Assembly: GCF_963665355.1 (NCBI RefSeq)
Contig: NZ_OY762229.1
Span: forward strand, 3,658,001 to 3,722,000
Direction of reading: 5' to 3'
Length of the DNA stretch: 64,000 nucleotides
DNA from: an uncultured Desulfobacter sp.
GTDB lineage: Bacteria; Desulfobacterota; Desulfobacteria; Desulfobacterales; Desulfobacteraceae
This document shows, in pieces, positions 31,533-41,264 of this stretch (position 1 is the stretch's first letter; each line of letters opens with the position of its first letter). Below the pieces are notes generated by a model that was not told where the DNA came from, made no database searches, and was given only the letters and a program-made list of their open reading frames with translations. The position numbers and the translations under genes were made by a program.

Positions 31533-32819
31533 TCAGTGTCTGTGTTCAAATATTTTTCTTAAAATAATAGCGGCACTGTTCATGACCATCAAAAAAACAA
31601 GAAGCACCATGATGGCGGCTGAGGTTTTTTCCAGAAATGCCCGTTCCGGACTTCCTGACCACAGGTAGATCTGTACGGGCAGCACCGTGGAGGGATCTGT
31701 AAATCCGCCGGGAATATCCACAATAAAGGCCACCATGCCGATCATCATCAGCGGCGCTGTTTCCCCCAGGGCATGGGCCATACCGATGATGGTGCCGGTG
31801 AGCATGCCCGGCAGGGCCTGGGGCAGGACATGGTGGGCAATCACCTGGACCTTGGAGGCCCCGATGCCGAAACCTGCTTCACGAATGCAGAACGGGACCG
31901 ATTTAAGGGAGGCCCGGCTTGCAATGATAATGGTGGGCAGCGTCATCAGGGTTAAAACCAGTCCGCCCACAAGGGGGACAGATCTGGGAAGACCGAAAAA
32001 ATTTAAAAACACGGCCAGGCCCAGCAACCCGAATATAATGGGAGGTACGGCGGCCAGGTTATTGATGTTCACCTCAATGATATCTGTCCATCTGTTTTTA
32101 GGGGCAAACTCTTCCAGGTAGATGGCGGCAGACACCCCGACGGGAAAGGAGAGGGCCAGGGTGATAATAAGAGTGTAGAATGATCCACACACCGCACCCC
32201 AAATGCCGGCAAGTTCAGGCTCACTGGATCCCCCTGCGGTGAAAAAGGTTTTGTTAAATACCTTTTTGATTTTTCCCTGCTTGACCAGTTCATTGATCCA
32301 GGCAAGCTGCCGGTCATTGATCCGTCTTTGGGATTCGGGCAGGTTCCGGTCAATGTGTCCTTTCATGAGCATGTCCACATCATCATCGGCAGGTACCCAT
32401 ATTTGAATGGTGGTTCCGATGTCCCCCCGGTTTCTGGTGACAAAATCCTGGAGCATGTAGGCGGCGCTTGTGCTCACAAGCCCGAATAATCTGTGTTGAT
32501 CACCGTGTTCTGTCACATCGGGGAAATCAGCCAGCAACGCGCCATGGACCAGTTTTGAATAGTTGGCATCAGCCAGGGCATCCTTGTCTATTGTGCTGGG
32601 ATCCAGAAATACATCCAGCCGGACAATGGTCTGCTGAAACGCAGTATATCCGTTGGAAATAATGGAGATAAACAGCAGGGACAAAAAGCCCAGACTGATC
32701 ATGACGGCGGCAAACCCGAAAAGACGAAACCTGAGTTCCTTGCGGTAACGTCTGTTCATTCCCTTTTTGACAATATCTATGGTTCGGACACTGCTTTTTG
32801 TATGTTTTGAATTATTCAT
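31533..32819 (-). CDS. pstA: Phosphate ABC transporter permease PstA
   Basis: A 428-residue permease, longer than the usual 290 or so. One N-terminal helix is followed by a periplasmic domain of about 140 residues, then the five-to-six-helix PstA core (VCGSFYTLIITLALSFPVGV, ALPGMLTGTIIGMAHALGE). The EAA-type loop near ALPGMLTG contacts PstB. It overlaps pstC by eight bases. The enlarged periplasmic region is shared with pstC and may help dock PstS. Confidence 0.92.
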   Translation of the reverse strand: MNNSKHTKSSVRTIDIVKKGMNRRYRKELRFRLFGFAAVMISLGFLSLLFISIISNGYTAFQQTIVRLDVFLDPSTIDKDALADANYSKLVHGALLADFPDVTEHGDQHRLFGLVSTSAAYMLQDFVTRNRGDIGTTIQIWVPADDDVDMLMKGHIDRNLPESQRRINDRQLAWINELVKQGKIKKVFNKTFFTAGGSSEPELAGIWGAVCGSFYTLIITLALSFPVGVSAAIYLEEFAPKNRWTDIIEVNINNLAAVPPIIFGLLGLAVFLNFFGLPRSVPLVGGLVLTLMTLPTIIIASRASLKSVPFCIREAGFGIGASKVQVIAHHVLPQALPGMLTGTIIGMAHALGETAPLMMIGMVAFIVDIPGGFTDPSTVLPVQIYLWSGSPERAFLEKTSAAIMVLLVFLMVMNSAAIILRKIFEHRH

Positions 32820-34200
32820 AATGTTCTCTGTACTTTCTGACCACCATCAGGGCCACCACGTTCAAACTCAGGGTAATGACAAACAGCAGAAGGCCCAAAG
32901 CAAACGCGGCCAGGGTTTTGGCGCTGTCAAATTCCTGATCCCCCATCAGCAGGGTGACAATCTGAACCGTAACCGTTGTCACGGCCTGGAAGGGATTGGC
33001 AGTGAGGTTGGCTGACAGCCCTGCCGCCATCACAACAATCATAGTCTCTCCAATGGCCCGGGATACGGCCAGCAGTACCCCGCCCACAATTCCGGGCAGG
33101 GCTGCAGGCAGCACGACATTTACAATGGTTTCGCTCCGGGTGGAGCCAAGGCTCAAAGCTCCGTCCCGTAAAGACTGGGGAACCGCACTGATCACGTCAT
33201 CGGATAAGGATGATACAAAGGGAATGATCATAATGCCCATGACAACGCCTGCGGCCAGAGCACTTTCCGATGATACGGAAAATTTCAGGATATCTCCTGC
33301 GCTCCTTATGGCCGGGGCCACAACAAGCGCTGCAAAAAAACCGTAAACAACCGTGGGAATGCCGGCAAGGATCTCCAGGAGCGGTTTGGCAACACTTCGA
33401 AACGTTCTGTTGGCATATTCGGATAGATAGATGGCGGCCATCAGTCCCAGGGGAACGGCTACGCACATGGCGATGCCGGCGATGAGCATGGTCCCCAGGA
33501 TCACCGGAACCGCCCCGAAGGCACCCGAAGAGCCGATCTGCTCCTCGTGAATGGCCAGCTGGGGACTCCATGTAAGACCGAATAGAAATTTATGGATGGG
33601 AACAATGTTGAAAAACCGGATCGCCTCGTAAAGCACAGAAAGCACAATGCCGATGGTGGCGAAAACCGCCAGGGTGGAACAGGCGATAAGCAGGATCTCA
33701 ATCACCTTTTCCACCTGGTTTCTGGCCCGAAGCTTTGGTGTGATTTTAAAGTATACGCCGGCAATGGCAGCCAGGCCCATTGCCGTTACAATAACGGTTA
33801 ATGCTGCCTGGCTGGTCATTTCAAGGCTTTTGTAATGGTCGGCTGCCGCCTGGATGGCAGGGCTGATGGTGTCGCCTGCAATATCAACGGCCATAAGATT
33901 TTTGATATCATTGACAACAAGATTGAGGTTGGCGTCGGGCAGGGTGCGGATCTGGTCCGGAAGACCGGCGATCACCAGATTCGTGATAATGGTGGACTTG
34001 AAAAACATCCAGAAGGAAAAAACGATCAAGGCCGGCAACGCACACCAAAGGGATGTCAGGATTCCGTAATAGCACGGTTTGGAGTGAAGTGCCCGTGGAC
34101 CGCCCTGGGGCACGGAGACAGCAAGGGCTTTGCTGCGCCCCAGGAAAAAGCCCGCCACTGTCAGCGCCAACAGATTGAAAAGTAAATGAATCGGTGTCAT
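32812..34200 (-). CDS. pstC: Phosphate ABC transporter permease PstC
   Basis: A 462-residue permease, also longer than usual (about 320), with a periplasmic insert of about 100 residues after the first helices. The core includes GVPLGLMAAIYLSEYA-like and LPAALPGIVGGVLLAVSRAIGET segments. It is the first pst gene on the minus strand. No clear Pho box was recognised in the upstream 400 bases, so phosphate control is likely on family grounds only. Confidence 0.92.
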   Translation of the reverse strand: MTPIHLLFNLLALTVAGFFLGRSKALAVSVPQGGPRALHSKPCYYGILTSLWCALPALIVFSFWMFFKSTIITNLVIAGLPDQIRTLPDANLNLVVNDIKNLMAVDIAGDTISPAIQAAADHYKSLEMTSQAALTVIVTAMGLAAIAGVYFKITPKLRARNQVEKVIEILLIACSTLAVFATIGIVLSVLYEAIRFFNIVPIHKFLFGLTWSPQLAIHEEQIGSSGAFGAVPVILGTMLIAGIAMCVAVPLGLMAAIYLSEYANRTFRSVAKPLLEILAGIPTVVYGFFAALVVAPAIRSAGDILKFSVSSESALAAGVVMGIMIIPFVSSLSDDVISAVPQSLRDGALSLGSTRSETIVNVVLPAALPGIVGGVLLAVSRAIGETMIVVMAAGLSANLTANPFQAVTTVTVQIVTLLMGDQEFDSAKTLAAFALGLLLFVITLSLNVVALMVVRKYREHYE

Positions 34201-34627
34201 TTATAATCCTTAAAATATGGGATGCTTTGGCTTTTAAGCATACAATAAAAACTTTAGTCAAATTTATTAGATTCGGTTTAATATTGTATGAGCAAAAAGT
34301 TAGGATTGTGTTTCGGTGCGCAGATTTTTCTTTATATACTCCTTTTTATGGTGAATCCTGCCCCGGGACAGTCGTCACGGAGCACCTTTGCAAAAAGTAG
34401 AGGTGCTTTTGCCATAATCCGATCTTCAGCCGCATCTCCAATGATAACGCACTGGGATCATCAATGGTAATATAAAATAATTAAAATTGTATTAAAGTTT
34501 GATGGGGATTCAGGAGGGAGATGAACGATTTGCCGGACAGCGGAACATGAAGAGCTGTGAGCAATATGCCGACCCGATATATCCCGGGCCGGCACAAGTG
34601 AAAGTTGTTTACTGTTTTGTCCAGGCT
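34201..34627. other. Intergenic region between pstC and mlaC
   Basis: 427 bases without a supported gene. A hairpin (TGCCG-A-CCCG with CGGG-C-CGGCA, 34567-34594) lies just past the mlaC stop and may be its terminator, though no T-tract follows. An ORF at 34288-34470 has a signal-peptide-like start but no ribosome site and is not called. Confidence 0.4.
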
Positions 34628-35257
34628 CTAGTTGGAGCTGTTTTTTGCGTCCAGATCTTTGAGAAGCGCCGCAAATGATTTCTGGCTGAGAAATTCCCCG
34701 AATTGGGAACGGTAATTATTAACCATGCTCACCCCTTCGATGTTGATGTCAAACACCAGCCAGGGCTCTGTCCACTGTCTGTGCATCATATAGGCAATGG
34801 GGATTTCAGTACCATCCACGGTAAGAAGCTGGGTCTGGACTTTTGCGTATTCCCGGTCATTTTTGGTTTTGAGCTGCTCATCAAGGTAGAGCACCTTTTC
34901 ATTGGTATAGGTTTCAAGCTTGGATATGTAAGTGTTTTCAATCAGACGCTGAAACCGGACCGTGAAATCCTGTTTTTCTTCAGGGGTTCGCTCTCTCCAG
35001 TATTTTCCAAGACTGGACTGGGCCATGCGCTCAAAATCAAAGCGGGACAGGACAATGTCACGGATTTGCTGTCTTCGGACTTCCTTGAACGCATCTCCTT
35101 TAAATTCCGGTTTCTTGAGCACATCGATAATCTGGTCAATGCTGACTTTAAGGGTTTGTGTGGCCGATGGCATATCTGCTGCCGGGGCCTTGTGGGTAAA
35201 CGCAGGCATGACAGAAAACATCAAGGCAAATAAAGTCAGTGTTCTGATTGTTTTCAT
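34628..35257 (-). CDS. mlaC: MlaC/Ttg2D-family periplasmic phospholipid-binding protein
   Basis: A 209-residue protein with a signal peptide (LTLFALMFSVMPAF). The MlaC pattern is clear: VLSRFDFERMAQSSLGKYWR, TPEEKQDFTVRFQRLIENTYI and a C-terminal WLVFDINIEGVSMVNNYRSQF. MlaC shuttles phospholipids between the outer-membrane MlaA complex and the inner-membrane MlaFEDB transporter. The other mla genes are not in this window. The preceding minus-strand gene ends 13 bases upstream of it and is probably co-transcribed. Confidence 0.9.
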   Translation of the reverse strand: MKTIRTLTLFALMFSVMPAFTHKAPAADMPSATQTLKVSIDQIIDVLKKPEFKGDAFKEVRRQQIRDIVLSRFDFERMAQSSLGKYWRERTPEEKQDFTVRFQRLIENTYISKLETYTNEKVLYLDEQLKTKNDREYAKVQTQLLTVDGTEIPIAYMMHRQWTEPWLVFDINIEGVSMVNNYRSQFGEFLSQKSFAALLKDLDAKNSSN

Positions 35258-35270
35258 CCGTTTTAATCCT

Positions 35271-35828
35271 TCAAATATCGCCTGTTTTATTTACAATGGC
35301 GTCAATATCCTGGAAGGGAAAAGGGGAAGAGACATTTTTTGCACCCTGGGCATCGGCCTTGGGTTTATGGCCGGAACCTGAAAATAAAGCCATCCGGCCG
35401 TCCTGGAACTCAACCTGGTAGTTGGGACGGATTCCCTTGCCCGAAGTGCCGAAAAAAACCTTAGATCCCGGATCGCCTGCCATGTTTTCCAGTACTTTTT
35501 CAAGGAATGATTTTGATAGTTGTGCCACCCGGTCAATGTCCCATTCAATGCTGTTTTTACCCCGGGAAGCCGTTCCGGATGCAGACGTCCCCTTGGTCTT
35601 CAATTTGGAAATCCTGGTTTCCATCCCCTTGAGCTTCATTGCCAGATTTTTGACCGAACGTTTCTGGATATCCCCTGAAGCCTTGGGCTTCAACTCGTCC
35701 AGTTCACCAAAAGCCCGATCAAAACAGGCCTTGGATTCATCCACCGCCTGGTTTTCTATAAGCTGGTCCATTTGCTCACACAAGCGGTTGATGGACAGTC
35801 TTGATTCACGGAATTTACTAGGTTCCAT
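35271..35828 (-). CDS. Uncharacterised protein upstream of mlaC
   Basis: A 185-residue, mostly helical and charged cytoplasmic protein with no signal peptide and no recognised domain. Residues 1-80 (FRESRLSINRLCEQMDQLIE) look like a helical bundle or coiled coil. The C-terminal third (PNYQVEFQDGRMALFSG) may be a small beta fold. AGGAGG precedes the ATG, and it is closely followed by mlaC, so it is a real expressed gene of unknown function. Confidence 0.65.
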   Translation of the reverse strand: MEPSKFRESRLSINRLCEQMDQLIENQAVDESKACFDRAFGELDELKPKASGDIQKRSVKNLAMKLKGMETRISKLKTKGTSASGTASRGKNSIEWDIDRVAQLSKSFLEKVLENMAGDPGSKVFFGTSGKGIRPNYQVEFQDGRMALFSGSGHKPKADAQGAKNVSSPFPFQDIDAIVNKTGDI

Positions 35829-36052
35829 TGTACCTCCTTTATGGTTAATGCAAAATATTTAACCGCCTGTTTTATTTGCCCCCTCCCCCTGTGTTTTAGG
35901 TTCGGGGACCTGAAACCGACGGCAACATATTGCAATTGATCCGTTATTGTTTCAGTACTCTACACCGCCTGCAAATTTATTTCAAGAAACAGCCCAATTT
36001 TGATACACAGATGTTTCTTTACATCCATATTTTTTGCTCCTATAGTCGGACT

Positions 36053-36772
36053 ATGAAATTTTATGCAGTGGCCAGGGGCCGAAAAACAGGAATATTTAAA
36101 TCATGGCCCGAGGCCGAGCGCCAGGTCAAAGGGTTTGCCGGTGCCCGATTTAAAAGTTTTAAAACGGAACAGGAGGCCTTAGCCTTTCTTGAGGATCCTT
36201 CCTGCACCAATGTTGAATCTTCGGCCAAAAAGGTATCTGCCTGGTCAAAGAAAACAAAGATTGATGAAAATCATGCCGCCAATTGTGATGATCTGGAAAA
36301 TGCCGTGGTGGTATATACGGACGGCGGGGCCATCGGAAATCCCGGTCCCGGGGGGTATGGTGTGGTGTTTGAAACAGGGGAAACCTTTAATGGCGGGTTT
36401 AATCTGACTACCAATAACCGCATGGAACTTTTGGCTGTTATCGTAGCCCTTGAGGCCCTTGAAGGGGAGACCCGTCCCGTCTGCCTGCATTCGGATTCCC
36501 GGTATGTTGTCAACGGTATTACCAAAAACTGGGCCAAGGGATGGCAGCGCAGGGGGTGGAAAAAATCCGACGGGTCGCCTGCCATGAATCCTGATCTGTG
36601 GCAGCGTCTTCTGGACCTGCTCCCGGGCCGTGATATCCGGTTCATCTGGGTCAAAGGCCATGCCGGAAACCCTCTGAACGAAGCCTGCGACCACCTTGCT
36701 AATTCAACCGCACGCATGTCCGGTCTGCCGGACGATGCCGGTTATCTTAAAAGCCGCCAGGACACTCTGTAA
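36053..36772 (+). CDS. rnhA: Ribonuclease HI with N-terminal hybrid-binding domain
   Basis: A 239-residue RNase H. The N-terminus (MKFYAVARGRKTGIFKSWPE through FKTEQEALAFLED) is the viroplasmin-type RNA/DNA hybrid-binding domain found in eukaryotic RNase H1 and some bacteria. The catalytic domain carries the DEDD residues: VYTDGGA, RMELLAV, HSDSRYV and ACDHLAN. It removes RNA from RNA-DNA hybrids. I chose the ATG at 36053 because it starts exactly at the domain; upstream codons have no family match. Confidence 0.93.
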   Translation: MKFYAVARGRKTGIFKSWPEAERQVKGFAGARFKSFKTEQEALAFLEDPSCTNVESSAKKVSAWSKKTKIDENHAANCDDLENAVVVYTDGGAIGNPGPGGYGVVFETGETFNGGFNLTTNNRMELLAVIVALEALEGETRPVCLHSDSRYVVNGITKNWAKGWQRRGWKKSDGSPAMNPDLWQRLLDLLPGRDIRFIWVKGHAGNPLNEACDHLANSTARMSGLPDDAGYLKSRQDTL

Positions 36773-36843
36773 TGTTCGGTCCACGTGTTTTCCGGGTACT
36801 GAAGAACATGGGCCTTCAAGAAAAATTTAAAAAAGCAGCAGAC

Positions 36844-38190
36844 TTAAAAATACCAGGTGAGCCACGCCGACACCGTGTCCGCCGATGCCGTGGTCAAGTC
36901 GGTGTCCGGGATGCTGTAGCCGCCGTATTCCGTACCGGATGATCCCCAGTTTAACATGGCAGTCAGGGTGATGCGGATATTGTCGGACAAATCATAGACG
37001 ATCCGGGGCAGCAGCATACCCGATCCGTCGTGGAGATTGATAACGGGCGAGAGGTACGCGTTGACCAGGGGGTGTATCTCCAGATTGACATTGGCCGCGG
37101 CATACCACCTCCCCATGGCAAAAAGTTCGCCCCTGTCCAGTCGCTCTGAAACAGCCGGGTCCTGTAATTCCCGGCTGTAATCATTGTCGGCAAGTCCGTT
37201 GTAATAAAGTTCCACATACCCGTACCAGTTTTTATCGAGCCAAATCCAGGAATAATCAAGATTGGCCATACCGGAGATGTAAAATGATCGTCCCCGGCTC
37301 TTTTGATCAAGAAAGGTGCCGGTCAGATCCAGGCGGAAAGCAGCCTCTTTTAAGTTGCCCGTTGCGCCGATGCCTGTGACAATGTCTCTATAGTGCCGGG
37401 CCGCCATCACATCGGTATCCAGCTGGCCAAGTCTGGTGTGAAGCTTTACACCCAGGGAGGCCTGATCTATTCCTGCCTGATCTGTGTCCGGATCTCTGTG
37501 GGCGGCATAGATCAAATCCATGTCTGCGTCTTTGACCGGAATTTGAACAAGAATAAGATCGTCTCCGGTTTTGTAATCGCGTTCAAGATCTGTGGGGGAG
37601 AAGGGGTTGAATAGATCCATGGGATTAAAGGTAAATCCATGCCCCCAGGTCACGGCCTGGCGTCCGATGCGAACCTGCCCCCAGGAAGGTGAAAAACATA
37701 AAAATGCCCTGTCCAGGCGATGGTAAATGACAGAATTGTCTGTCTGGTTCAGGGTGGCTGTCAGGTCAAAAAGACGCCTGTCATCCCTTACCGGGGCAAA
37801 CAGGCCATCGGGGAAAAGGGCAGGGTAGAGCGCTTTGAGTTTTTCCCCGTCCGAGCGGGTATCGCCGCCTCCGGCCAAGGCTTCATAGTTAACCTCCATA
37901 TAGAGTTCATCGCCCAAAAAGGTTTTGTTATTCAGGCGCAGTTCTTCATAACCGTCATAGTTGGGGGACAGACCTACGGACTGGTATGCGGAATGGGATT
38001 TTGGAAAAAGAACCCGGCCGTAAAGTTTAAGATGGCCATCCCATTGCATTTCCGGAAGAGATGTCCCCTTTTGTGCGTACCCTGGAAAAACAGGGGTAAT
38101 CCAGAACAGAAATAAAAAGCAGACCATGACCAGGGACTTTGTGGCAATATGTATCCGCTGGGTGCATTTTTTTTTATTTGGTATGGTCAT
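36844..38190 (-). CDS. Outer-membrane beta-barrel protein linked to an ABC ATPase
   Basis: A 448-residue protein with a signal peptide (SLVMVCFLFLFWITPVFPGYAQ) and alternating amphipathic strands to a terminal WYF, the signal for outer-membrane insertion. RIGRQAVTWGHGFTFNPMD resembles the DUF1302/porin-like segment in proteins tied to lipid or drug export. It starts inside the ABC ATPase gene (16-base overlap), so the two are co-expressed. The transported substrate is not evident. Confidence 0.75.
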   Translation of the reverse strand: MTIPNKKKCTQRIHIATKSLVMVCFLFLFWITPVFPGYAQKGTSLPEMQWDGHLKLYGRVLFPKSHSAYQSVGLSPNYDGYEELRLNNKTFLGDELYMEVNYEALAGGGDTRSDGEKLKALYPALFPDGLFAPVRDDRRLFDLTATLNQTDNSVIYHRLDRAFLCFSPSWGQVRIGRQAVTWGHGFTFNPMDLFNPFSPTDLERDYKTGDDLILVQIPVKDADMDLIYAAHRDPDTDQAGIDQASLGVKLHTRLGQLDTDVMAARHYRDIVTGIGATGNLKEAAFRLDLTGTFLDQKSRGRSFYISGMANLDYSWIWLDKNWYGYVELYYNGLADNDYSRELQDPAVSERLDRGELFAMGRWYAAANVNLEIHPLVNAYLSPVINLHDGSGMLLPRIVYDLSDNIRITLTAMLNWGSSGTEYGGYSIPDTDLTTASADTVSAWLTWYF

Positions 38191-38857
38191 CAACCACCAC
38201 CCCGTCCTTGAGCTGGATGATTCTTCGGGCAAAGTCCATCACCATCCTGTCATGGGTGGAAAAGATAAAGGTCACCTTTCGCTCTTCATTCATCCGGGTC
38301 ATCATTTCCAAAAGTCCGTGGCCGGTCTGGGAATCCAGGTTGGCCGTGGGTTCGTCCGCAAGGATGATGGCCGGATTGGATACAAGAGCCCTTGCCACGG
38401 CTACCCTTTGCTGCTGGCCGCCTGACAGCTCCGACGGCCGTCTGTCGTGCATGCCCGAAAGCCCCACGTCATCCAGAACAGCCCTGGCCCGCTGTGTTCT
38501 TTGTTTTCCAGGAACCCCTTGCATGAGCATGACATATTCCACGTTCTCCCGGGCCGACAGCACCGGAATGATGTTATATGCCTGGAATACGAAGCCGATT
38601 TTGTTCAGGCGAATATCTGCAAGTTTTGACTGGGACAATCCGGTGATTGTCTCTGCATCCAGGATGATTTCTCCCCGGGTCGGGTTGTCAAGACCACCAA
38701 TGAGATTGAGCAGGGTGGTTTTGCCTGATCCTGAAGGTCCTGCCAGCGCACAGAACCCGCCCTTTTCAATACAAAGGGAGACGCCGTCCAGGGCATGAAC
38801 CAGAACCTTGCCCTGTTTATAGGTTTTGCTGACATCTTTGACTTCAACCATATTCAT
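38174..38857 (-). CDS. ABC transporter ATPase, LolD/MacB type
   Basis: A 227-residue ATPase of the LolD/MacB/FtsE group. Walker A is GPSGSGKTT, the Q-loop is GFVFQAYNIIPVLSA, the signature is [15 protein letters not shown] and Walker B is IILADEPTANLD. These ATPases drive mechanotransmission permeases of the LolC/MacB type. No such permease is next to it: thpR lies upstream and the barrel protein downstream. It is therefore an orphan here or works with a permease encoded elsewhere. Confidence 0.9.
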   Translation of the reverse strand: MNMVEVKDVSKTYKQGKVLVHALDGVSLCIEKGGFCALAGPSGSGKTTLLNLIGGLDNPTRGEIILDAETITGLSQSKLADIRLNKIGFVFQAYNIIPVLSARENVEYVMLMQGVPGKQRTQRARAVLDDVGLSGMHDRRPSELSGGQQQRVAVARALVSNPAIILADEPTANLDSQTGHGLLEMMTRMNEERKVTFIFSTHDRMVMDFARRIIQLKDGVVVDDHTK

Positions 38858-38908
38858 AGGCTGCCCTCGCTTTTTGGGTCAGTGTTTCACTTGGGGGATA
38901 TCCCTTTT

Positions 38909-39496
38909 TTATTGCAGGTTAGCACAGAATAAAGAAGAATGGACAGCCCCCGAAGGGTTGAGCTGGCTTTTTATCAGATGAACCTGGTGTACAGGGATTG
39001 ATATGGAACCTGCGTCAATTTCAAGTGTTTGGGTTAAGAGATCCGGTTTTACGTAATGGCGCACCCGGGACAGTGTAATGTGGGGTGAAAAATTTTTATC
39101 TTTGGCAAAGCTGTGGCATTGATTCAGTTTTGAATCAATGTGTTGCTGTAAAAGTAATATTTCTGGACATACCTTGTCCGGTCCAATCCAGATGACCTTG
39201 GGATGGCGTATGTTTGGAAAAACACCAAGCCGGTTCAATGTGATATGAAATCGGGCTTTATCGGCAACCGCTTCAGATAACACTGTTTCTATGCAGGGAA
39301 CAGCCTGCGGGGAAATATTTCCAAGAAATTTCAGGGTCAGATGAAAATTTCGGGCTGCAGGCCATCCCGCATGGATGCCGGTGGCACGAAGTGCAGTCTG
39401 GATCCGGCCCAGCCGGTTCTTCACATGGTCATCAAGAACTACTGCTATGAAGCATCTGATGGTGGCCTCAGCCTTATGGTTTCTATCTGGATTCAA
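38909..39496 (-). CDS. thpR: RNA 2',3'-cyclic phosphodiesterase (LigT/2H family)
   Basis: A 195-residue 2H phosphoesterase with its two catalytic motifs: HLTLKFLG in the N-terminal lobe and HITLSRVRH in the C-terminal lobe. RCFIAVVLDD at the start and LSGAVHS-like tail (NPSGAVHSSL) fit the ThpR family. It opens RNA 2',3'-cyclic phosphates. It lies 52 bases upstream of the ATPase gene on the same strand. Confidence 0.9.
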   Translation of the reverse strand: MNPDRNHKAEATIRCFIAVVLDDHVKNRLGRIQTALRATGIHAGWPAARNFHLTLKFLGNISPQAVPCIETVLSEAVADKARFHITLNRLGVFPNIRHPKVIWIGPDKVCPEILLLQQHIDSKLNQCHSFAKDKNFSPHITLSRVRHYVKPDLLTQTLEIDAGSISIPVHQVHLIKSQLNPSGAVHSSLFCANLQ

Positions 39497-39772
39497 ACAG
39501 ATCTTTACCCATCTTCTTTAGGTTGTTGTGGTGAAATATAGGCATTAAAAATTATATTTCGACACCCAATAATTATATGATCATATCTCGTTATCACTTC
39601 ATTTTAAATTTTGGAACTTAAAAGACGCTCAAACAGTGGCTTTTGAAGTTGTGCTTTTTTAAATTGTCAGTTGATACCCTTGGCACGGTTCATGTCTTAA
39701 CTATTTTCTTATCAATGGCAATTCACAACATATTGCTTGAATTCTAAAAAAAATAAGGGGATAGGGAGATCC

Positions 39773-41185
39773 ATGACTAAGCCGCAGGAATCAATAATCA
39801 ATGAGGAGCTCCTTTCAGCTTTCAACGCCATGGAGTCAGTCGTCTGGATTATTGATAAAGACAATTTTATCCTCCTATCCAATAATTCGGTCAAGAATCT
39901 GTTCAACAAAACTACATTTGAAGTGATAGGTAAAAGATGTTGGAAGGTTGCGCATGGTGCAGACCAACCGGTTGAAGGGTGTCCCGTTTTAAAGGCAAGG
40001 CATAGTTTGCAACGGGAATCCATGGAGTTTCAGATTGGGGAAAAATGGTTTGAGGTTGTGGTAGACCCGATCCTTAATGCTGAAGACCGGCCAATCAAAT
40101 ACATTCATATCATTACAGATATTACCAAAAGCAAGCAGATATATACAAAATTGAGACAAAACCAAAGACTGCTTGCCAATTCCCAGCGCCTGGCAAAAAT
40201 AGGTGGATGGGAATGGGATGTCGAGTTGCAAAAGATGTATTGGACAAAAGAACTGTATCGTATACATGGGTTTGACCCTGGGAATTTTGATTCTGGTTCG
40301 CCTTATCATATTGAAGCAAGTCTCAGATGCTATAAACGTGAAGACCGTGTAATTATATCGGATGCTTTTTTCAGATGCGTGGAAGAGGGGATTGCTTATG
40401 ATCTCGAATTTGAGTTTAAAAAACTGTCCGGGGAAAAAATATGGATCAGGAATGCCGCCGAAGCCATTTTAAAAGGTGATAAGGTTAAAAAGGTTATTGG
40501 AAATATAATAGATATTACCGAATTTAAAATGGCCAATGACGCATTGCTCATTCAATCTGAAAGAATAAAAACTTTTTTCAACTCAATTAATGAGGCAATA
40601 TTTGTTCATCCGCTCAAAGAAGAGGGAGAGGGTTTTGCATCGTTTGTGGAAGTTAATCACATTGCCTGTAAACAATACGGGTATACCTATGACGAATTTT
40701 TGAATATTTCTGCATCTGATATAACAGCCAAATCTGATGTAAACGAGCATGGAAAAGGAGATTTCAGAAAGGAACTCATTAAAAAAGGGCAACTTATTTT
40801 TGAAACAATTCATGTGAAAAAATCGGGTGAAACCTTTCCGGTTGAAATAAATTCAAACATTTTCTATCAAAATAAAAAACCTTATATTCTTGCCCTTGTC
40901 CGGGATATTACAGAACGTAAACAAAGTGAAAAAAAACAAGAGTTTCTTATAAATGAACTCCAGGAGGCTCTTGAAAACATTAAGACTCTTAAAGGTCTTC
41001 TGCCTATCTGCTCCATATGTAAAAAAATTCGGGATGACAAAGGATACTGGAACATTTTAGAAGGATATATTGAAAAACATTCAGAGGCTTTTTTCAGTCA
41101 TGGCATTTGCCCCGAATGCTCTGATAAACTTTACGGAGATAAAGATTGGTATATCGAAATGAAAAAGAAAAAAGATAAGACATAA
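39773..41185 (+). CDS. Triple-PAS sensor protein with C-terminal CKKIRDDKGYW cysteine module
   Basis: A 470-residue cytoplasmic protein without transmembrane segments. Three PAS domains follow each other: about 10-115, 125-240 (PAS_3 type: GGWEWDVEL, then GEKIWIRNAAE) and 250-380 (ALVRDITERKQ at its end). A coiled linker leads to a C-terminal module: ICSICKKIRDDKGYWNILE, then HSEAFFSHGICPECSDKLYG. The four cysteines could bind metal. There is no kinase, GGDEF or HD output, so this module is the likely output or partner-binding part. The same module ends the sensor at 55939-57267. GGGAG precedes the ATG at 39773. An imperfect sigma-54-like TGGCACG lies at 39681. Confidence 0.83.
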   Translation: MTKPQESIINEELLSAFNAMESVVWIIDKDNFILLSNNSVKNLFNKTTFEVIGKRCWKVAHGADQPVEGCPVLKARHSLQRESMEFQIGEKWFEVVVDPILNAEDRPIKYIHIITDITKSKQIYTKLRQNQRLLANSQRLAKIGGWEWDVELQKMYWTKELYRIHGFDPGNFDSGSPYHIEASLRCYKREDRVIISDAFFRCVEEGIAYDLEFEFKKLSGEKIWIRNAAEAILKGDKVKKVIGNIIDITEFKMANDALLIQSERIKTFFNSINEAIFVHPLKEEGEGFASFVEVNHIACKQYGYTYDEFLNISASDITAKSDVNEHGKGDFRKELIKKGQLIFETIHVKKSGETFPVEINSNIFYQNKKPYILALVRDITERKQSEKKQEFLINELQEALENIKTLKGLLPICSICKKIRDDKGYWNILEGYIEKHSEAFFSHGICPECSDKLYGDKDWYIEMKKKKDKT

Positions 41186-41264
41186 TTCTCAACTCCCAAT
41201 TCCTGACTTTGTTGTCCTGAGCTTTAATTGCCCCAGAAGTAGATCCATGTCAGAGAACATCACT

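Noticed and set aside
34288-34470. 60-residue ORF with a signal-peptide-like start
   Set aside because: No ribosome site and no conserved pattern after the hydrophobic stretch.
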